Notes: generated by a model not told the origin, from the sequence alone. A DNA stretch of 64,000 nt from Verrucomicrobiota bacterium JB022 (GCA_030673845.1 JAUTCQ010000015.1:1-64000), one strand, 5' to 3'. Positions 42,850-53,192 are shown, counted from the stretch's first letter. A program made the numbers and translations.

Positions 42850-44522
42850 GCCCTGAACCCGACTTCTCCGATAATGGCGGCTTTGCGCTGCGCCCCGTGC
42901 TGCTCCCTGTCAGCGTTTTTGTGATCGGCCTGGTTGCGGCAGTGGCAGTCGCCAGCCTGTTGATCAACATCACCCGCCAAAAGGAAGAGGCGCGGCACGT
43001 CTATGTGCGCCTCAACGAAGTCACCGAAGTCAGCACCGACCCGGTGCCCTGGGGTGGCAACTGGCCCCACCAGTTCGATTCCTACCGGCGGACGGTCGAC
43101 GATTCCACCCAGCACGGCGGCTCCAGCGCACTGCCCGAGAGCAAGCTGGAGAGCGACCCGTGGCTGCGCCGTCTCTATGCGGGTTACGCCTTTGCCATCG
43201 ACTACCGCGAAGCGCGCGGCCACGCCTACATGCTGCACGACCAGGAGGTGACCGAGCGGGTGACGCAGCGCCAGCAAAGCGGGGCCTGCCTGCACTGTCA
43301 CGCCTCCGTCATCCCCACCTATCGCCGCGTCGGTCGCGAGCTGGCGGGCCTGCCCACTACGCAGGCAGACCTCGAAAACGGCTTCCAGTGGCAGCACGTG
43401 ATGGCGGGCTTTGAAAAGCTGAGCCTCATGACTTACGAGGAGGCGCACGCCGAGCTGTTCAAGACGCCCGACGGCACGCCCGGGGTGCACAAGCCGCTGT
43501 TTGGGGACGCCGTCTATGACGAGAGCGTGCCGGGTGATCATGATGTGACGGGGCAGTTTGAAAGCCACCACGTCGGCGACGCCCACCCCGTGAGCTGTAT
43601 CGACTGCCACGCGCCCGACACGATGCAGCTGCGCGTGACCCGCCCCGGCTTTGTCAAAGGCATTGCCGCGCTGGCCGAAAGCGAAGACCCGGTGCCGCAC
43701 CTGCCCAGCATCGAACGCTGGCGCAAGGGCTCGCGCAGCCGCCCCTACGACCCCAACGTCGACGCCACGCGGCAGGAGATGCGCACCTTTTCCTGCGCCC
43801 AATGCCACGTGGAGTATTACTGCGCCAGCAAGGAGACGCTCTTCTTCCCTTGGCACAAGGGCCTGAAAGTGGAGCAGATCGAGGCGGTCTACAACGACCA
43901 CCGCTTCCCCGACGGCAGCGACTTTTACGACTACACCCACGGCGAGACCGGGGCGAAGGTCTACAAGGCCCAGCACCCGGAGTTCGAGCTGTGGAGCCAA
44001 GGCGTGCACGCGCGCAGCGGGGTCAGCTGTGCCGATTGCCACATGCCTTATGAGCGCCAAGGTGCCACCAAGGTCAGCAGCCACTGGGTCCGCAGCCCGA
44101 TGGAGACGATGGACCGCTCGTGCCAGACTTGCCACAACGTGCCCGAAGCCGAGCTGCGCGACAAGGTGGCGACGATCCAGGACCGCACGCGCAAGATGAT
44201 CGACCGCAGCGCCGTCGCCATGACGGACATGCTCGACGCGATCCGGGCGGCCAAGGCGACCGACCTCTCCGAGGAAGACATCGCGCGCCTCGATGAGCTG
44301 CAGCGCAAGGCCATGTGGCGCCTCGACTTTATCAGCAGCGAAAACTCGATGGGCTTCCACGCCGATCAGGAGGCTGTGCGCATCCTGGGCGAGTCTATCG
44401 ACTACAGCCGCCAGGCTCAGGCGCTCGCCAACGAGTTCCGCGCGCCGCCTCCTCCCGTCAACAACACCCCGATCGAAGAAGTCCAAGGCATCACGCCCGA
44501 CAAGAGCACGGCGCAGAAGTAG
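42846..44522 (+). CDS. nrfA: Pentaheme cytochrome c nitrite reductase NrfA
   Basis: 558 residues; reduces nitrite to ammonium with six electrons in the periplasm. An N-terminal membrane anchor or signal is present (about residues 15-40). Five heme sites: CLHCH (148-152), CIDCH, CAQCH, CADCH and CQTCH. The first is CxxCH, whereas most NrfA enzymes have CxxCK at the catalytic heme. The Ca-site and active-site region QCHVEYYC is present. Translationally coupled to nrfH. Confidence 0.95.
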   Translation: MSPEPDFSDNGGFALRPVLLPVSVFVIGLVAAVAVASLLINITRQKEEARHVYVRLNEVTEVSTDPVPWGGNWPHQFDSYRRTVDDSTQHGGSSALPESKLESDPWLRRLYAGYAFAIDYREARGHAYMLHDQEVTERVTQRQQSGACLHCHASVIPTYRRVGRELAGLPTTQADLENGFQWQHVMAGFEKLSLMTYEEAHAELFKTPDGTPGVHKPLFGDAVYDESVPGDHDVTGQFESHHVGDAHPVSCIDCHAPDTMQLRVTRPGFVKGIAALAESEDPVPHLPSIERWRKGSRSRPYDPNVDATRQEMRTFSCAQCHVEYYCASKETLFFPWHKGLKVEQIEAVYNDHRFPDGSDFYDYTHGETGAKVYKAQHPEFELWSQGVHARSGVSCADCHMPYERQGATKVSSHWVRSPMETMDRSCQTCHNVPEAELRDKVATIQDRTRKMIDRSAVAMTDMLDAIRAAKATDLSEEDIARLDELQRKAMWRLDFISSENSMGFHADQEAVRILGESIDYSRQAQALANEFRAPPPPVNNTPIEEVQGITPDKSTAQK

Positions 44523-44531
44523 GGGGCTCGC

Positions 44532-45428
44532 TCAGTCGATGGGCGGCAGCGGGGCGGCAAAGGCCTGCACGAGGGTCTGCAGGGCGGGGCCGGTCTTGCC
44601 GCGCCGCCAGGCGATCAGCAGCTCCGTTACCGCGCCCTCGTCGGCCAGCGGGAGGATGCGCATCGAGGGCAGGATGCGGTTGCGCATAAAGCCCGGCACG
44701 ATGGCCACCGCCTCTTCGTTGACCACCAGCGCAAAGGCGTCGTCGCTCGTCACCGCGCGGGAGACGAAGCGGGGCTTGAAGTGGCCGTATTGCTGGCACC
44801 AGCGCGTGATGGTGTGGTTCATGCCCGGCACGGCGTCCTCGGAGGTGCCGACAAACTTCTCGTGCTTCAGCTCGGCCAGATGCACCTGCTTTTGTTGGGT
44901 CAGCGGATGGCAGCCCGGCAGGGCCACGTAGGCGCGGATCATGACGAGCTTGCGGGTGTAAAATTCGTCCGCCAGCACCTTGCCGTTGTCGTCGGTCAAG
45001 ACCAGATCGAGCTCGCCCGCGCGTAGCCCGGCAATCTGCTCGCCCGGGCTCAGGTCGAAGAGCTTCAGGCGCATCGGCCCATGCTGCTGGCGGAAGCGGA
45101 TCAGCGCCGGCTCCAGAAATTCTGCCGCAGCCGAGGCCAGGTAGCCGATGCGGAGCTGCTCCTCGTGCCCCTGCACAGTCTGTCGTACGTCGTCGAGCGC
45201 CGCGTCGACTTGCTCCAGCAGGGGGCGCAGCTTTTCCGCGAGCGCCTGCCCGCCTTTGGTCGGCAAGACTCCCGTGGAGCTGCGCTCGAGCAGCGGGCCG
45301 CCCAGCTCGTGCTCCAACGCCTGCATCTGCCGGGAAAGGGCGGGCTGGGAGATACGCAGCCGGGTGGCGGCGCGGTGCAGGCTACCCTCTTCGAGCACGG
45401 TGAGAAAGGCGCGGATACGGCTGAGCAT
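44532..45428 (-). CDS. LysR-family transcriptional regulator
   Basis: 298 residues. N-terminal winged helix-turn-helix MLSRIRAFLTVLEEGSLHRAA...LRISQPALSRQM, then a ligand-binding domain. It is divergent from a nitroreductase-family gene, with 86 nt between their starts. The start at 45428 is the standard LysR start; a longer frame to 45479 is unlikely. Probable target: the divergent gene. Confidence 0.9.
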   Translation of the reverse strand: MLSRIRAFLTVLEEGSLHRAATRLRISQPALSRQMQALEHELGGPLLERSSTGVLPTKGGQALAEKLRPLLEQVDAALDDVRQTVQGHEEQLRIGYLASAAAEFLEPALIRFRQQHGPMRLKLFDLSPGEQIAGLRAGELDLVLTDDNGKVLADEFYTRKLVMIRAYVALPGCHPLTQQKQVHLAELKHEKFVGTSEDAVPGMNHTITRWCQQYGHFKPRFVSRAVTSDDAFALVVNEEAVAIVPGFMRNRILPSMRILPLADEGAVTELLIAWRRGKTGPALQTLVQAFAAPLPPID

Positions 45429-45441
45429 CGGCTGCTTTTGT

Positions 45442-45458
45442 GATGCGTTTTGTGCATC
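45442..45458. promoter_or_regulatory. LysR-type palindrome between the regulator and nitroreductase
   Basis: GATGC (45442-45446) and GCATC (45454-45458) form an interrupted dyad that fits the T-N11-A pattern of LysR sites. It lies within the shared promoter region. Confidence 0.45.
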
Positions 45459-45514
45459 GCGGCAACACCCAACCGGCATTTTTCAGCATCGCGGCGGCTT
45501 GGTATACTACTCCC

Positions 45515-46171
45515 ATGAACCACACACTCGTTTCTCCTGCCGAACTCATCGACAGCCTCAACTGGCGCTACGCCACCAAACTGTTCGATACCGAACGCCC
45601 GCTCGAGCCCGAGCTGGTCTCCCAAATCGAAGAGGTGCTGACCCTTTCCGCCTCCAGTGGCGGTCTCCAGCCCTGGAAGTTCGTCCTCGTGTCCGACCAC
45701 GAGACGAAGCAGAAGCTGCAAGCTGCCGCCTATGGGCAGGTGCAGGTTGGCACGGCCTCCCACGTGGTGGTCTTTGCCGCCCGCAAGCATTACACGGCCA
45801 AGGATGTCGACGAGGTGATCGCCAACATTGCCGAGACGCGCAACATCCCGGTCGAGTCGCTCGAAGCCTTCCGCGGCATGCTTGTCGGCGGCATCGTCGA
45901 AGCGATGGACGAGCCCACCCGCCAGACCTGGGCCGCCAAGCAGACTTACATCGCCCTCGGCAACCTCCTGACCAGCGCCGCCGTGCTCGGCATCGACGCC
46001 AGCCCGATGGAAGGTTTCTCGGTGCCCGAATTTAATGAGATCCTGGGCCTGGACGCGCTCGATCTCACCGCCACGGTGATCGCGCCCATCGGCTACCGCT
46101 CGGCGGACGACAAATACGCCGCCTACGCCAAAGCGCGCCTGCCCAAGGAAAAGCTGATCATCCGCGTCTAG
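45515..46171 (+). CDS. NAD(P)H nitroreductase family protein
   Basis: 218 residues of the FMN-dependent NfsB/nitroreductase fold: RYATKLFD near the N-terminus (FMN phosphate), SASSGGLQPWKFVLV, and GYRSADDKYA near the C-terminus. Such enzymes reduce nitroaromatics or quinones; the real substrate is unknown. TATACT at 45503-45508 ends 6 nt before the ATG at 45515, so the mRNA may be leaderless if this is the -10 box. Divergent from the LysR gene. Confidence 0.87.
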   Translation: MNHTLVSPAELIDSLNWRYATKLFDTERPLEPELVSQIEEVLTLSASSGGLQPWKFVLVSDHETKQKLQAAAYGQVQVGTASHVVVFAARKHYTAKDVDEVIANIAETRNIPVESLEAFRGMLVGGIVEAMDEPTRQTWAAKQTYIALGNLLTSAAVLGIDASPMEGFSVPEFNEILGLDALDLTATVIAPIGYRSADDKYAAYAKARLPKEKLIIRV

Positions 46172-46202
46172 TAGTAGATAAGCCAACAGGTAGACTGAGC
46201 AG

Positions 46203-46232
46203 AAGGCCGGCCTCTTCCCAGGGGTCGGCCTT
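46203..46232. terminator. Probable hairpin terminator between convergent genes
   Basis: AAGGCCG (46203-46209) pairs with CGGCCTT (46226-46232). No clear T-run, so weak evidence as an intrinsic terminator for either convergent gene. Confidence 0.35.
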
Positions 46233-46262
46233 CGTTGCAATCGGTTGGGGAGCGCAGACCGG

Positions 46263-47387
46263 CTAGGCCCGGGCGGTGGAGCCCATGGAGGAGGTATTGC
46301 TGCGCTCGGCTTCGGTGGAGGAGGCGTCGGGCGTGGCCGGAGGGCGTTTTTCGGCGCGTTTCTTGGCCAGCTCACGCATGTCGACCGCCAGGTCGGAGTG
46401 TTCGTAGATCTCGTCGCCCAGCAATTGCTCCACGATGTCTTCCATCGAGATGACCCCGGCGGTAGAGCCAAACTCGTCGACCACCACCGCGATCTGCTGG
46501 TGCTTGCGCAGGAACAGCTGCATGGCGTCGAGCGCACTGGCGGTTTCGGGCACAAAGACGGCGTCGCGCATCAAGTCCCGCATGGTCAGCTCTTCCTGGT
46601 CCTCGCCATAGGCTTCGAGGATGTCGCGGCGGCGCACGATGCCGATCACGTCGTCGATATTCTCCTCGTAGACGGGGATGCGGGCAAAGGGGATGTTGCG
46701 GAAGTCGTTCATCACTTCGCCTACATTAGCTGTAGCGCGCAGGAACATCACCACCGTACGGGGCGTCATGATGTCTTCCACGCGCTTGTCGTCGAGGCTG
46801 AGGGCGTTGGAGACGAGGTCGCGCTCGCTGTCGGTCAGGGCTCCCATCTTGGCGCTGCGCTCGGCCAACAGGCGGATTTCCTCTTCCTGCTCCTCCTCCG
46901 TCGGCGCGGGTACCACCACCACAAAGGAGAGGAGCTTGCGCGCGAGGAAGCTGAACGGCTTCATGAAAATGCGGATCGCCAGCAGCGGGTCGACCAGCCA
47001 GGGGCCGAGCGAGCGGCGGTAGGCCACCCCGATGTTTTTGGGGATGATCTCCGAAAAGACGAGGATCGCCACCGTCATGAACGCTGTGAGCAGCCAGACG
47101 CCGGAGACGACCCAGATTTGCGCGTCGGCAATGACGGGGATGCGTGTGCCGAGGGCACCGACTACGATCGAGCCGGCGGTGTTGGCGATCGTGTTGAGCG
47201 TGAGGATGGAGGCGCTGCTCTCCTCGATCGTCTCCTTGAAGTGGCCGAGCAGACGCCCGCGACGGGGGTGCTCTTTCTTCATCGTCTCGGTCTCCGCCAC
47301 GGTGGTCGAGAGGATGAAGGCCTCCAGCAACGAGCAGAAAGCCGAGGTGCCCAAGGTAAAGGCAATGGCCAGGATAAAGGCTACCAT
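46263..47387 (-). CDS. DUF21/CBS-domain membrane protein (CorC/hemolysin-like)
   Basis: 374 residues. The N-terminal DUF21 domain has three or four membrane segments (up to about residue 150), followed by paired CBS domains (residues about 200-320) with IMTPRTVVMF and VIGIVRRRDILEAYG. Members (CNNM/CorC-like) are linked to Mg2+ and Co2+ homeostasis. The C-terminal corC-type transporter-associated domain is absent; the protein ends in a Ser/Thr/Ala-rich tail. Confidence 0.88.
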   Translation of the reverse strand: MVAFILAIAFTLGTSAFCSLLEAFILSTTVAETETMKKEHPRRGRLLGHFKETIEESSASILTLNTIANTAGSIVVGALGTRIPVIADAQIWVVSGVWLLTAFMTVAILVFSEIIPKNIGVAYRRSLGPWLVDPLLAIRIFMKPFSFLARKLLSFVVVVPAPTEEEQEEEIRLLAERSAKMGALTDSERDLVSNALSLDDKRVEDIMTPRTVVMFLRATANVGEVMNDFRNIPFARIPVYEENIDDVIGIVRRRDILEAYGEDQEELTMRDLMRDAVFVPETASALDAMQLFLRKHQQIAVVVDEFGSTAGVISMEDIVEQLLGDEIYEHSDLAVDMRELAKKRAEKRPPATPDASSTEAERSNTSSMGSTARA

Positions 47388-47581
47388 CGCGCCCGCCTTT
47401 CCAGCGTGGGCGCCTCAAGGGCCGTGGGGCAGCAGGCCGTTTGCCTGCCGCGACTACTCTCACCTTCGCAATCGTCGGCGTCGCTCATCATGCATTGCCC
47501 ACACTCGGGGCAGGGTTGGGAGCGTTGCCCAAAACCTGCCCCTTGGCAAGTGCATGTCGTGCGAAAGTCTCGTTACGCCGA

Positions 47582-49279
47582 TTACTGGCGGCGGAAGAAG
47601 CTGATTTCTTCTTCCTCGCCGCCCACCTGCAGCTCTTCTTCGTCGTGGCGGGCCGAGCCGTTTTTGCCGGCGTAGGCGTTAGAGGTCGGCTTGGTGGGCG
47701 CGGCCACGCGGGGCCGGCTCGACTGGGGGCGCGGCTCCGGCTTGGGCGTAGCGCGTGTTTCGTCCTGCGGGTGCGTTTCGCGCTGCGCGGCCTGCTTTCC
47801 GCCGCCGCGGATGATCTCGTTGAGCTGGCCGACGGCGCCCTGCAGCTCTTGCGCGAGCGCGTTCAGCTCCTGGGCCGAGGAGGAAGACTCCTGCGCCCCG
47901 GCGGCGTTTTTCTGCACCACCGCATCCATCTCCAGGATCGCTTTGCCGACTTGCCCGACGCCAGAGGACTGCTGCACGGAGGCATCGGCTACACTCGTGA
48001 GCAGCTGCGCCACGTTGGTGGCTTTTTCGCTCAGGGCGTGGAAGACTTCGTTGCAGTCTTCGACCAGTTGGGCGCCCTTCTGGATGCGCCCCACGCCGTT
48101 GTCGATCATCGCCGTGGTGGTGCGGGCCGCTTCGGCGGAGCGGTTGGCGAGGTTGCGCACTTCTTCGGCCACCACGGCAAAGCCGGCTCCCGATTCGCCC
48201 GCGCGGGCCGCTTCCACTGCCGCGTTGAGCGCCAGCAGATTGGTCTGGAAGGCGATCTCGTCGATCGTGCGGATGATCTTTTGCGTCTCTTGATTGGCGT
48301 CGGCGATCTCCTGCATGCTCCGGGTGAGGTTGGCAAGGCGGTCGCTGGCGTCCTCGATGGAGGCCAACGCTTCCTGCATCATGCGGTTGCAGCTCTGGGA
48401 ATGCTCCGCGTTGCTCTTGGCCATGGAGGAGATTTCTTCCAGCGAGGCGGAGGTCTCTTCAATCGCCGCCGCCTGCTGGCAGGAGCCCGCCGCCAGCTCG
48501 TTGCTGGAGTGGGCGATGAAATTCGAGGCCGAGGCGACTTGCTCGGAGCTGTTGGAGAGGAACTCGCTCGTGCGCGTCAGCTCGCGGGTGATGTTGCGGC
48601 TGATCGCGATGCCAAAGGGGATGAGGCCGCCGAGGGTGATGATCCCGGCGATGCCGAGCGCGGTCCATTGCAGCTTGTGCGTCTCTGCTTCGAGCGCGGC
48701 TAACATTTCGTCCTGGGCTGCCTGCACGTTGTCGAGGTAGGCACCGCCGCCCACCCACAAGTCGAACCCGGGGACCGCTGCGGCGTAGGAAATCTTGGGT
48801 ACCACGCCGACGCCGGGCTTTTCGTAGACGTAGCGCACGGTGCCGCCACCCTGCTTCACCTGCTCGTACAGCTTGTCCAGATAAGGGAAACCAGCGGCAT
48901 CGAGCTCGCCCGTGCGGTCGACCCCGATCTTGTCGGTATCGAGCGGGTGAGCGACGGTCGTGAGCCCACGGTAGGCAAAAATGTAGCCGCTCTGGTCGGT
49001 CCCGAAGCGCAAAGGCTCCAGCATGGCGCGCGTCGTCTCGTCGCGCTCTTCCACGGGGGTGCGTTCCAGCACTTTCGACACCTCGAACGCCATGGCGTCG
49101 ACCAGCGTCTGGACTTTGTCCTGCTCCGCCTGCAACACGAGTCGGGCGATTTGCTCATCCGCAACCTCGGTGGCGCGGACAAGGCCGTAGTAGCTGGAAA
49201 ACCCGAGCACGGCAGCCGTAATGACCGCGAGCAGGACCAAACCGTGAATTTTGCGGGAAACTGAAAGCTTACGTGACAT
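47582..49279 (-). CDS. Methyl-accepting chemotaxis protein 1
   Basis: 565 residues. TM helix at about 10-30, an sCache-type sensor ([16 protein letters not shown]), TM2 at about 195-220, then the signalling domain with [25 protein letters not shown] is not recognisable: only about 40 residues separate TM2 from the signalling coil. The C-terminal tail ends EEEEISFFRRQ. First (downstream) of four tandem paralogues. Ligand unknown; sCache domains often bind small organic acids. Confidence 0.9.
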   Translation of the reverse strand: MSRKLSVSRKIHGLVLLAVITAAVLGFSSYYGLVRATEVADEQIARLVLQAEQDKVQTLVDAMAFEVSKVLERTPVEERDETTRAMLEPLRFGTDQSGYIFAYRGLTTVAHPLDTDKIGVDRTGELDAAGFPYLDKLYEQVKQGGGTVRYVYEKPGVGVVPKISYAAAVPGFDLWVGGGAYLDNVQAAQDEMLAALEAETHKLQWTALGIAGIITLGGLIPFGIAISRNITRELTRTSEFLSNSSEQVASASNFIAHSSNELAAGSCQQAAAIEETSASLEEISSMAKSNAEHSQSCNRMMQEALASIEDASDRLANLTRSMQEIADANQETQKIIRTIDEIAFQTNLLALNAAVEAARAGESGAGFAVVAEEVRNLANRSAEAARTTTAMIDNGVGRIQKGAQLVEDCNEVFHALSEKATNVAQLLTSVADASVQQSSGVGQVGKAILEMDAVVQKNAAGAQESSSSAQELNALAQELQGAVGQLNEIIRGGGKQAAQRETHPQDETRATPKPEPRPQSSRPRVAAPTKPTSNAYAGKNGSARHDEEELQVGGEEEEISFFRRQ

Positions 49280-49347
49280 GAGGGGGACCGGTTAAGAATA
49301 GCAACTTTTCCACTCTTTAAGTCGCCCGCCGCGTTTAAACTTTAATT

Positions 49348-49377
49348 AAAAGCCGTAGAAAAAGTTCTACGGCTTTT
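49348..49377. terminator. Intrinsic terminator between chemoreceptor genes 1 and 2
   Basis: A perfect 13-bp stem (AAAAGCCGTAGAA / TTCTACGGCTTTT) with loop AAAG and T-runs on both sides. It separates chemoreceptor gene 2 from gene 1, so each may be its own transcription unit. Confidence 0.85.
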
Positions 49378-49520
49378 TCTTTAGATGAATGGCGTTATCG
49401 CCTGTATAAGCGGCTCAGGATCACTGGCTAATGAGATGCGATGTTTGTTTCATAAATCGCACTGCGTGAATATACCAAAATGCCTAATGCTAATCATTAG
49501 CGGCGTGCAAGTTGACAAAA

Positions 49521-51188
49521 CTAACGTTCTGCTTCAATCCGAGCTTCCTCCTGCCTGATCGCACGACGTTTACTTTCGCTCGTCAACGGCTTGCGCGCGC
49601 CCTCGCGGCGGACGAACGTCCCTGCCGGCTCCTCCACCTCCACCAGGCGACTTGGGGCGACCGGTGCCGCCTGCGGCTGAGGCTTGGCCCGGCCGGGCTG
49701 CCCACGAATGATGCGGTTGAGGTCGAGCACGGCCTTCTTCAGCTCCTGGGCCAGCGAGTGCAGCTCCTGAGCGGAGGAGGACGATTCTTGTGCGCCCGCC
49801 GCATTGCGCTGCACGACAGAATCCATTTCCACAATCGCGGTGCCGACTTGACCGACGCCGGCAGACTGCTGCACGGAGGCCTCCGCCACGGTGGTCAGGA
49901 CCTCGGCCACCCGGTCGGTCTTCTCGCCCAGACGGGTAAAGACGGCGTTGCACTCCCGGACGAGGCGGGTGCCATGGTCGATACGGCCCACCCCGGTCTC
50001 GATCAGTACGGTGGACGAGCGGGCGGCCTCGGCCGAGCGGTTGGCGAGGTTGCGCACCTCATCGGCCACCACCGCAAAGCCGGCGCCCGATTCACCTGCG
50101 CGGGCCGCTTCCACGGCGGCATTGAGGGCGAGCAAGTTGGTCTGGAAGGCAATCTCGTCGATCGTGCGGATGATCTTCTGCGTTTCCTGGTTGGACTGGG
50201 CGATGGCTTCCATGCTCTTGGTCAACTCGTTGAGGCGGGTGCGGGCCTCGCCAATCGCGGTGAGCGCCTCCTGCATCAGGCCGTTGCAGCTTTGCGCGTG
50301 GCCCGAGTTGCTGCGCGCCATCGAAGAGATTTCCTCCAACGAAGCTGAAGTCTCTTCGATCGCCGCCGCCTGCTCCGCCGCGCCGGAGGCGAGATCGTGG
50401 CTCGATTGCGCGATGAAGCCCGAGGCCGCCGCCACCCGCTCGGAATTGATGGAGAGCTGCTCGCTGGTGCGCTTGAGCTGCCCCGTGATGTGGCGGCTGA
50501 TGAGCAGACCAAACGGCAGCAGGCAGACGACGATGAGCCCGCCGGAAAGGCTGTTGCCCAGCCACTGCAGACGCCCAGCCTCGGCCTGCAGGCCTGCCAG
50601 CATCGTCTCCTGCAGGCGCTGCACGTTGTCGAGGTAGACGCCGCTTGCGAGCCAGGTGTCGGTGCCCGGGATCAGCATGGCGTAGGTCACTTTGGGGGTG
50701 GGACCGGCACCGGGCTTGTCGTAGGTGTATTCGACGAAGCCACCGCCTTCCTCCATCACGCGTTGGTTCATCTCCACGATGTGGGCGGCTGGCTCTTCTG
50801 CATCTTCGGCAGGCGCAGCGGCGCTGGCCGCGACAAAGTCGGGACTGATCGGCAAAGCTACGATCTGCGTGCCGCGCCCGGAGAAAAAGTAGCCGCTCTC
50901 GTCGGCCTCGTAGCGGATCGGCTGAAGGACGTCGCGGATCTTCGCGTCTTTGGCGTCCCTGGTTTCAAGCGGGGCGACTTGCGTGCCCAGATCTGCCGCC
51001 AGCGTCTGGACGGCGAGCTGGATGCGGCCTTTTTCGCCCTCCAGCACGAGGGTGGTGATGTCGTTGCGGGCCACCTCGGCCATGCGCGTGAGGGTGAAAT
51101 GGCAGGAGATGGCGAGCAGCAGGGCGATGAGGGTCGACAGCCCCAGAAGGAGCTGGATCTTACGTGGAGCGGAGAGGGTGGAGAACAT
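49521..51188 (-). CDS. Methyl-accepting chemotaxis protein 2
   Basis: 555 residues with the same architecture as its neighbours: TM1, sCache (SGYFFSGRGTQIVALP), TM2, short linker, signalling domain. It has an insertion in the sensor (SAAAPAEDAEEPAA) and a different C-terminus (EEARIEAER) that lacks the F-x-K/R-R motif of the other three. This suggests a changed adaptor or adaptation interaction. Confidence 0.9.
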   Translation of the reverse strand: MFSTLSAPRKIQLLLGLSTLIALLLAISCHFTLTRMAEVARNDITTLVLEGEKGRIQLAVQTLAADLGTQVAPLETRDAKDAKIRDVLQPIRYEADESGYFFSGRGTQIVALPISPDFVAASAAAPAEDAEEPAAHIVEMNQRVMEEGGGFVEYTYDKPGAGPTPKVTYAMLIPGTDTWLASGVYLDNVQRLQETMLAGLQAEAGRLQWLGNSLSGGLIVVCLLPFGLLISRHITGQLKRTSEQLSINSERVAAASGFIAQSSHDLASGAAEQAAAIEETSASLEEISSMARSNSGHAQSCNGLMQEALTAIGEARTRLNELTKSMEAIAQSNQETQKIIRTIDEIAFQTNLLALNAAVEAARAGESGAGFAVVADEVRNLANRSAEAARSSTVLIETGVGRIDHGTRLVRECNAVFTRLGEKTDRVAEVLTTVAEASVQQSAGVGQVGTAIVEMDSVVQRNAAGAQESSSSAQELHSLAQELKKAVLDLNRIIRGQPGRAKPQPQAAPVAPSRLVEVEEPAGTFVRREGARKPLTSESKRRAIRQEEARIEAER

Positions 51189-51360
51189 GATGCAAGGCGA
51201 CTGAAGGTGAGCGCTATATCTGCACTCATCGGCCCGCCGCCCGGCAAGTTTGCTGCCTCAGCTCATTCTGTATGAATTATACCACCTGTAATTGTAAATT
51301 GGCTAAAGATGCGCAACCGCGAGTCCTGCTCTGGGCCTCGCGGAGCGTTTGGGTTGGCGC

Positions 51361-53019
51361 CTAGTCGTGGCGCTTGAGGAAGCTCAGCTCTTGTTCGAGC
51401 GGCACTTCCGTCGAGCGGGCCAACGGGCGCGCGGGGGCTTTGAGCACCGAGACGACGGCCTTGGGGCGGGCGGCGGGGGCCGGTTTCGCCTTGGCTGGCT
51501 GGCCCTTCGCGGCCTTGCCCTTTTGCTGGCGCTTGCCGGTCTTCTTCGCGCCCCGGATGATCTGGTCGAGGCGGCGGACCGAGCCGAGCAGGTCTTGCGC
51601 GAGCGTGCTCAGCTCTTCGGCGGACGATGAAGACTCTTCGGCCACGGCGGCGTTCTTTTGCACCACCGAGTCCATCTCCTGCACCGCCTTGCTCACCTGG
51701 CCCACGCCGGAAGACTGCTGCTGCGAGGCGTCGGCCACGCCGGTCAACAAGTGGGCGACCTGGCCCGACTTCCGGTTGAGGGCAAGGAAGACTTCGTTGC
51801 AGTCCTGCACGAGGTGGTTGCCTTCGTCGATGCGCTTGACGCCGGTCTCGATCAACGCGGAGGTGGAGCGGGCGGCTTCGGCCGAGCGGTTGGCCAGGCT
51901 GCGCACTTCTTCGGCCACCACGGCAAACCCGGCCCCGGCTTCACCGGCGCGCGCGGCCTCCACGGCAGCGTTGAGCGCCAGCAGGTTGGTCTGGAAAGCG
52001 ATTTCGTCGATCGTCTTGATGATCTTCTGCGTCTCCTTGTTGGAGGCGGCGATGGCGGTCATGCTCTGGGTCAGGCGCTCAAGGCGGGCGCTGGCGTCCT
52101 GCAGCGAGGTCATCGTCTCCTGCATCAGGCCGTTGCATTCGTTGGCGTGCTCGGCGTTGCTGCGCACCATGGAGGAGATTTCCTCCAGCGAGGCCGAAGT
52201 CTCTTCGATCGCGGCTGCCTGTTGGCAAGACCCGGTCGAAAGTTGGTTGCTGGAGTCTGCAATCGAATGGGCAGCGGTGGCCACCTGCTCCGAGCTTTGG
52301 AAGAGGAAGTCGCTCGTTTGCGAGAGCTGACGGCTGATATTGCGGCTGATCAACAAGCCGAGCGGCACAAACAGGCCGAAAATCACGATCCCGGCGGCGC
52401 TCATCGCAATCCACTGCACCTTGAAGGCTTCCGCTTCCAGCGCGTTCGTGATGGCGGCATGTGCGGCGACGACGTTGTCTTCATACACGCCGGTGCCGAT
52501 CCACACATCCGTGCCGACGATCGGGCTGACGTAGGAAATCTTGGGCTGGGGGCCAAAGCCTGGCTTCTCCGTGACGTAAGGCACGAAGCCGCCACCGCTC
52601 TGCGCCACCTTGTTCATCTCCTGCACAAAGAGCCGTCCGTTGACGTCGATATCGCCCGCGTAGTCGCCGCCGATTTTCTTGGTCGGATGTGCGACGCTGA
52701 ACGTCTCGCGGTAGGCAAAGACATAACCGCTGCCGTCTTCTTCAAAACGGATCGGCTTGAGGCGCTCGCGAATTACGTCATCGCGTTGCGAGGCCGGCAG
52801 TTTTGCCAGCTCCGCCGAAAGCGAAGAAGCCATGCTGTCGAGCATCAGGCGCAGGCGGTTCTTTTGAGCCTCCTGAATGCGTTCGACCATCAAACGCTGG
52901 GAGACAGACGTCGCCGTGGTAAGGGCAAAATAACCGGCCCCTGCAAGCATCACGGCAATGACAACCGCGAGGAGGACCAGCAACCTGATTTTCAGGGAAG
53001 CAGAAAGACGGGAATACAT
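51361..53019 (-). CDS. Methyl-accepting chemotaxis protein 3
   Basis: 552 residues from the ATG at 53019 ([14 protein letters not shown]); six residues upstream are also open. TM1, sCache with [18 protein letters not shown]2, short linker and signalling domain, a Lys/Ala/Pro-rich tail, and C-terminus ELSFLKRHD. Closely similar to protein 4 across its length. Confidence 0.9.
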   Translation of the reverse strand: MYSRLSASLKIRLLVLLAVVIAVMLAGAGYFALTTATSVSQRLMVERIQEAQKNRLRLMLDSMASSLSAELAKLPASQRDDVIRERLKPIRFEEDGSGYVFAYRETFSVAHPTKKIGGDYAGDIDVNGRLFVQEMNKVAQSGGGFVPYVTEKPGFGPQPKISYVSPIVGTDVWIGTGVYEDNVVAAHAAITNALEAEAFKVQWIAMSAAGIVIFGLFVPLGLLISRNISRQLSQTSDFLFQSSEQVATAAHSIADSSNQLSTGSCQQAAAIEETSASLEEISSMVRSNAEHANECNGLMQETMTSLQDASARLERLTQSMTAIAASNKETQKIIKTIDEIAFQTNLLALNAAVEAARAGEAGAGFAVVAEEVRSLANRSAEAARSTSALIETGVKRIDEGNHLVQDCNEVFLALNRKSGQVAHLLTGVADASQQQSSGVGQVSKAVQEMDSVVQKNAAVAEESSSSAEELSTLAQDLLGSVRRLDQIIRGAKKTGKRQQKGKAAKGQPAKAKPAPAARPKAVVSVLKAPARPLARSTEVPLEQELSFLKRHD

Positions 53020-53192
53020 CGGGAAAAGACCTTTCAAAGGGTCCGTCTTAATACGGCTTTTTCCCGCGCTACTTCAGCCTATCTGCAAACAGGGCGTCTT
53101 TTCAGTAAACGTAATCTCCGGGGTCGCCTTACATAAGCGGAAGCGACCTACGATCCGCGTAGGCCGCTTCGAATCTCCGTCAGTCAAAATCG

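Noticed and set aside
45101-46555. A 484-codon minus-strand frame spanning LysR, nitroreductase and the CBS gene
   Set aside because: Overlaps three well-supported genes in other frames and has no coherent domain.
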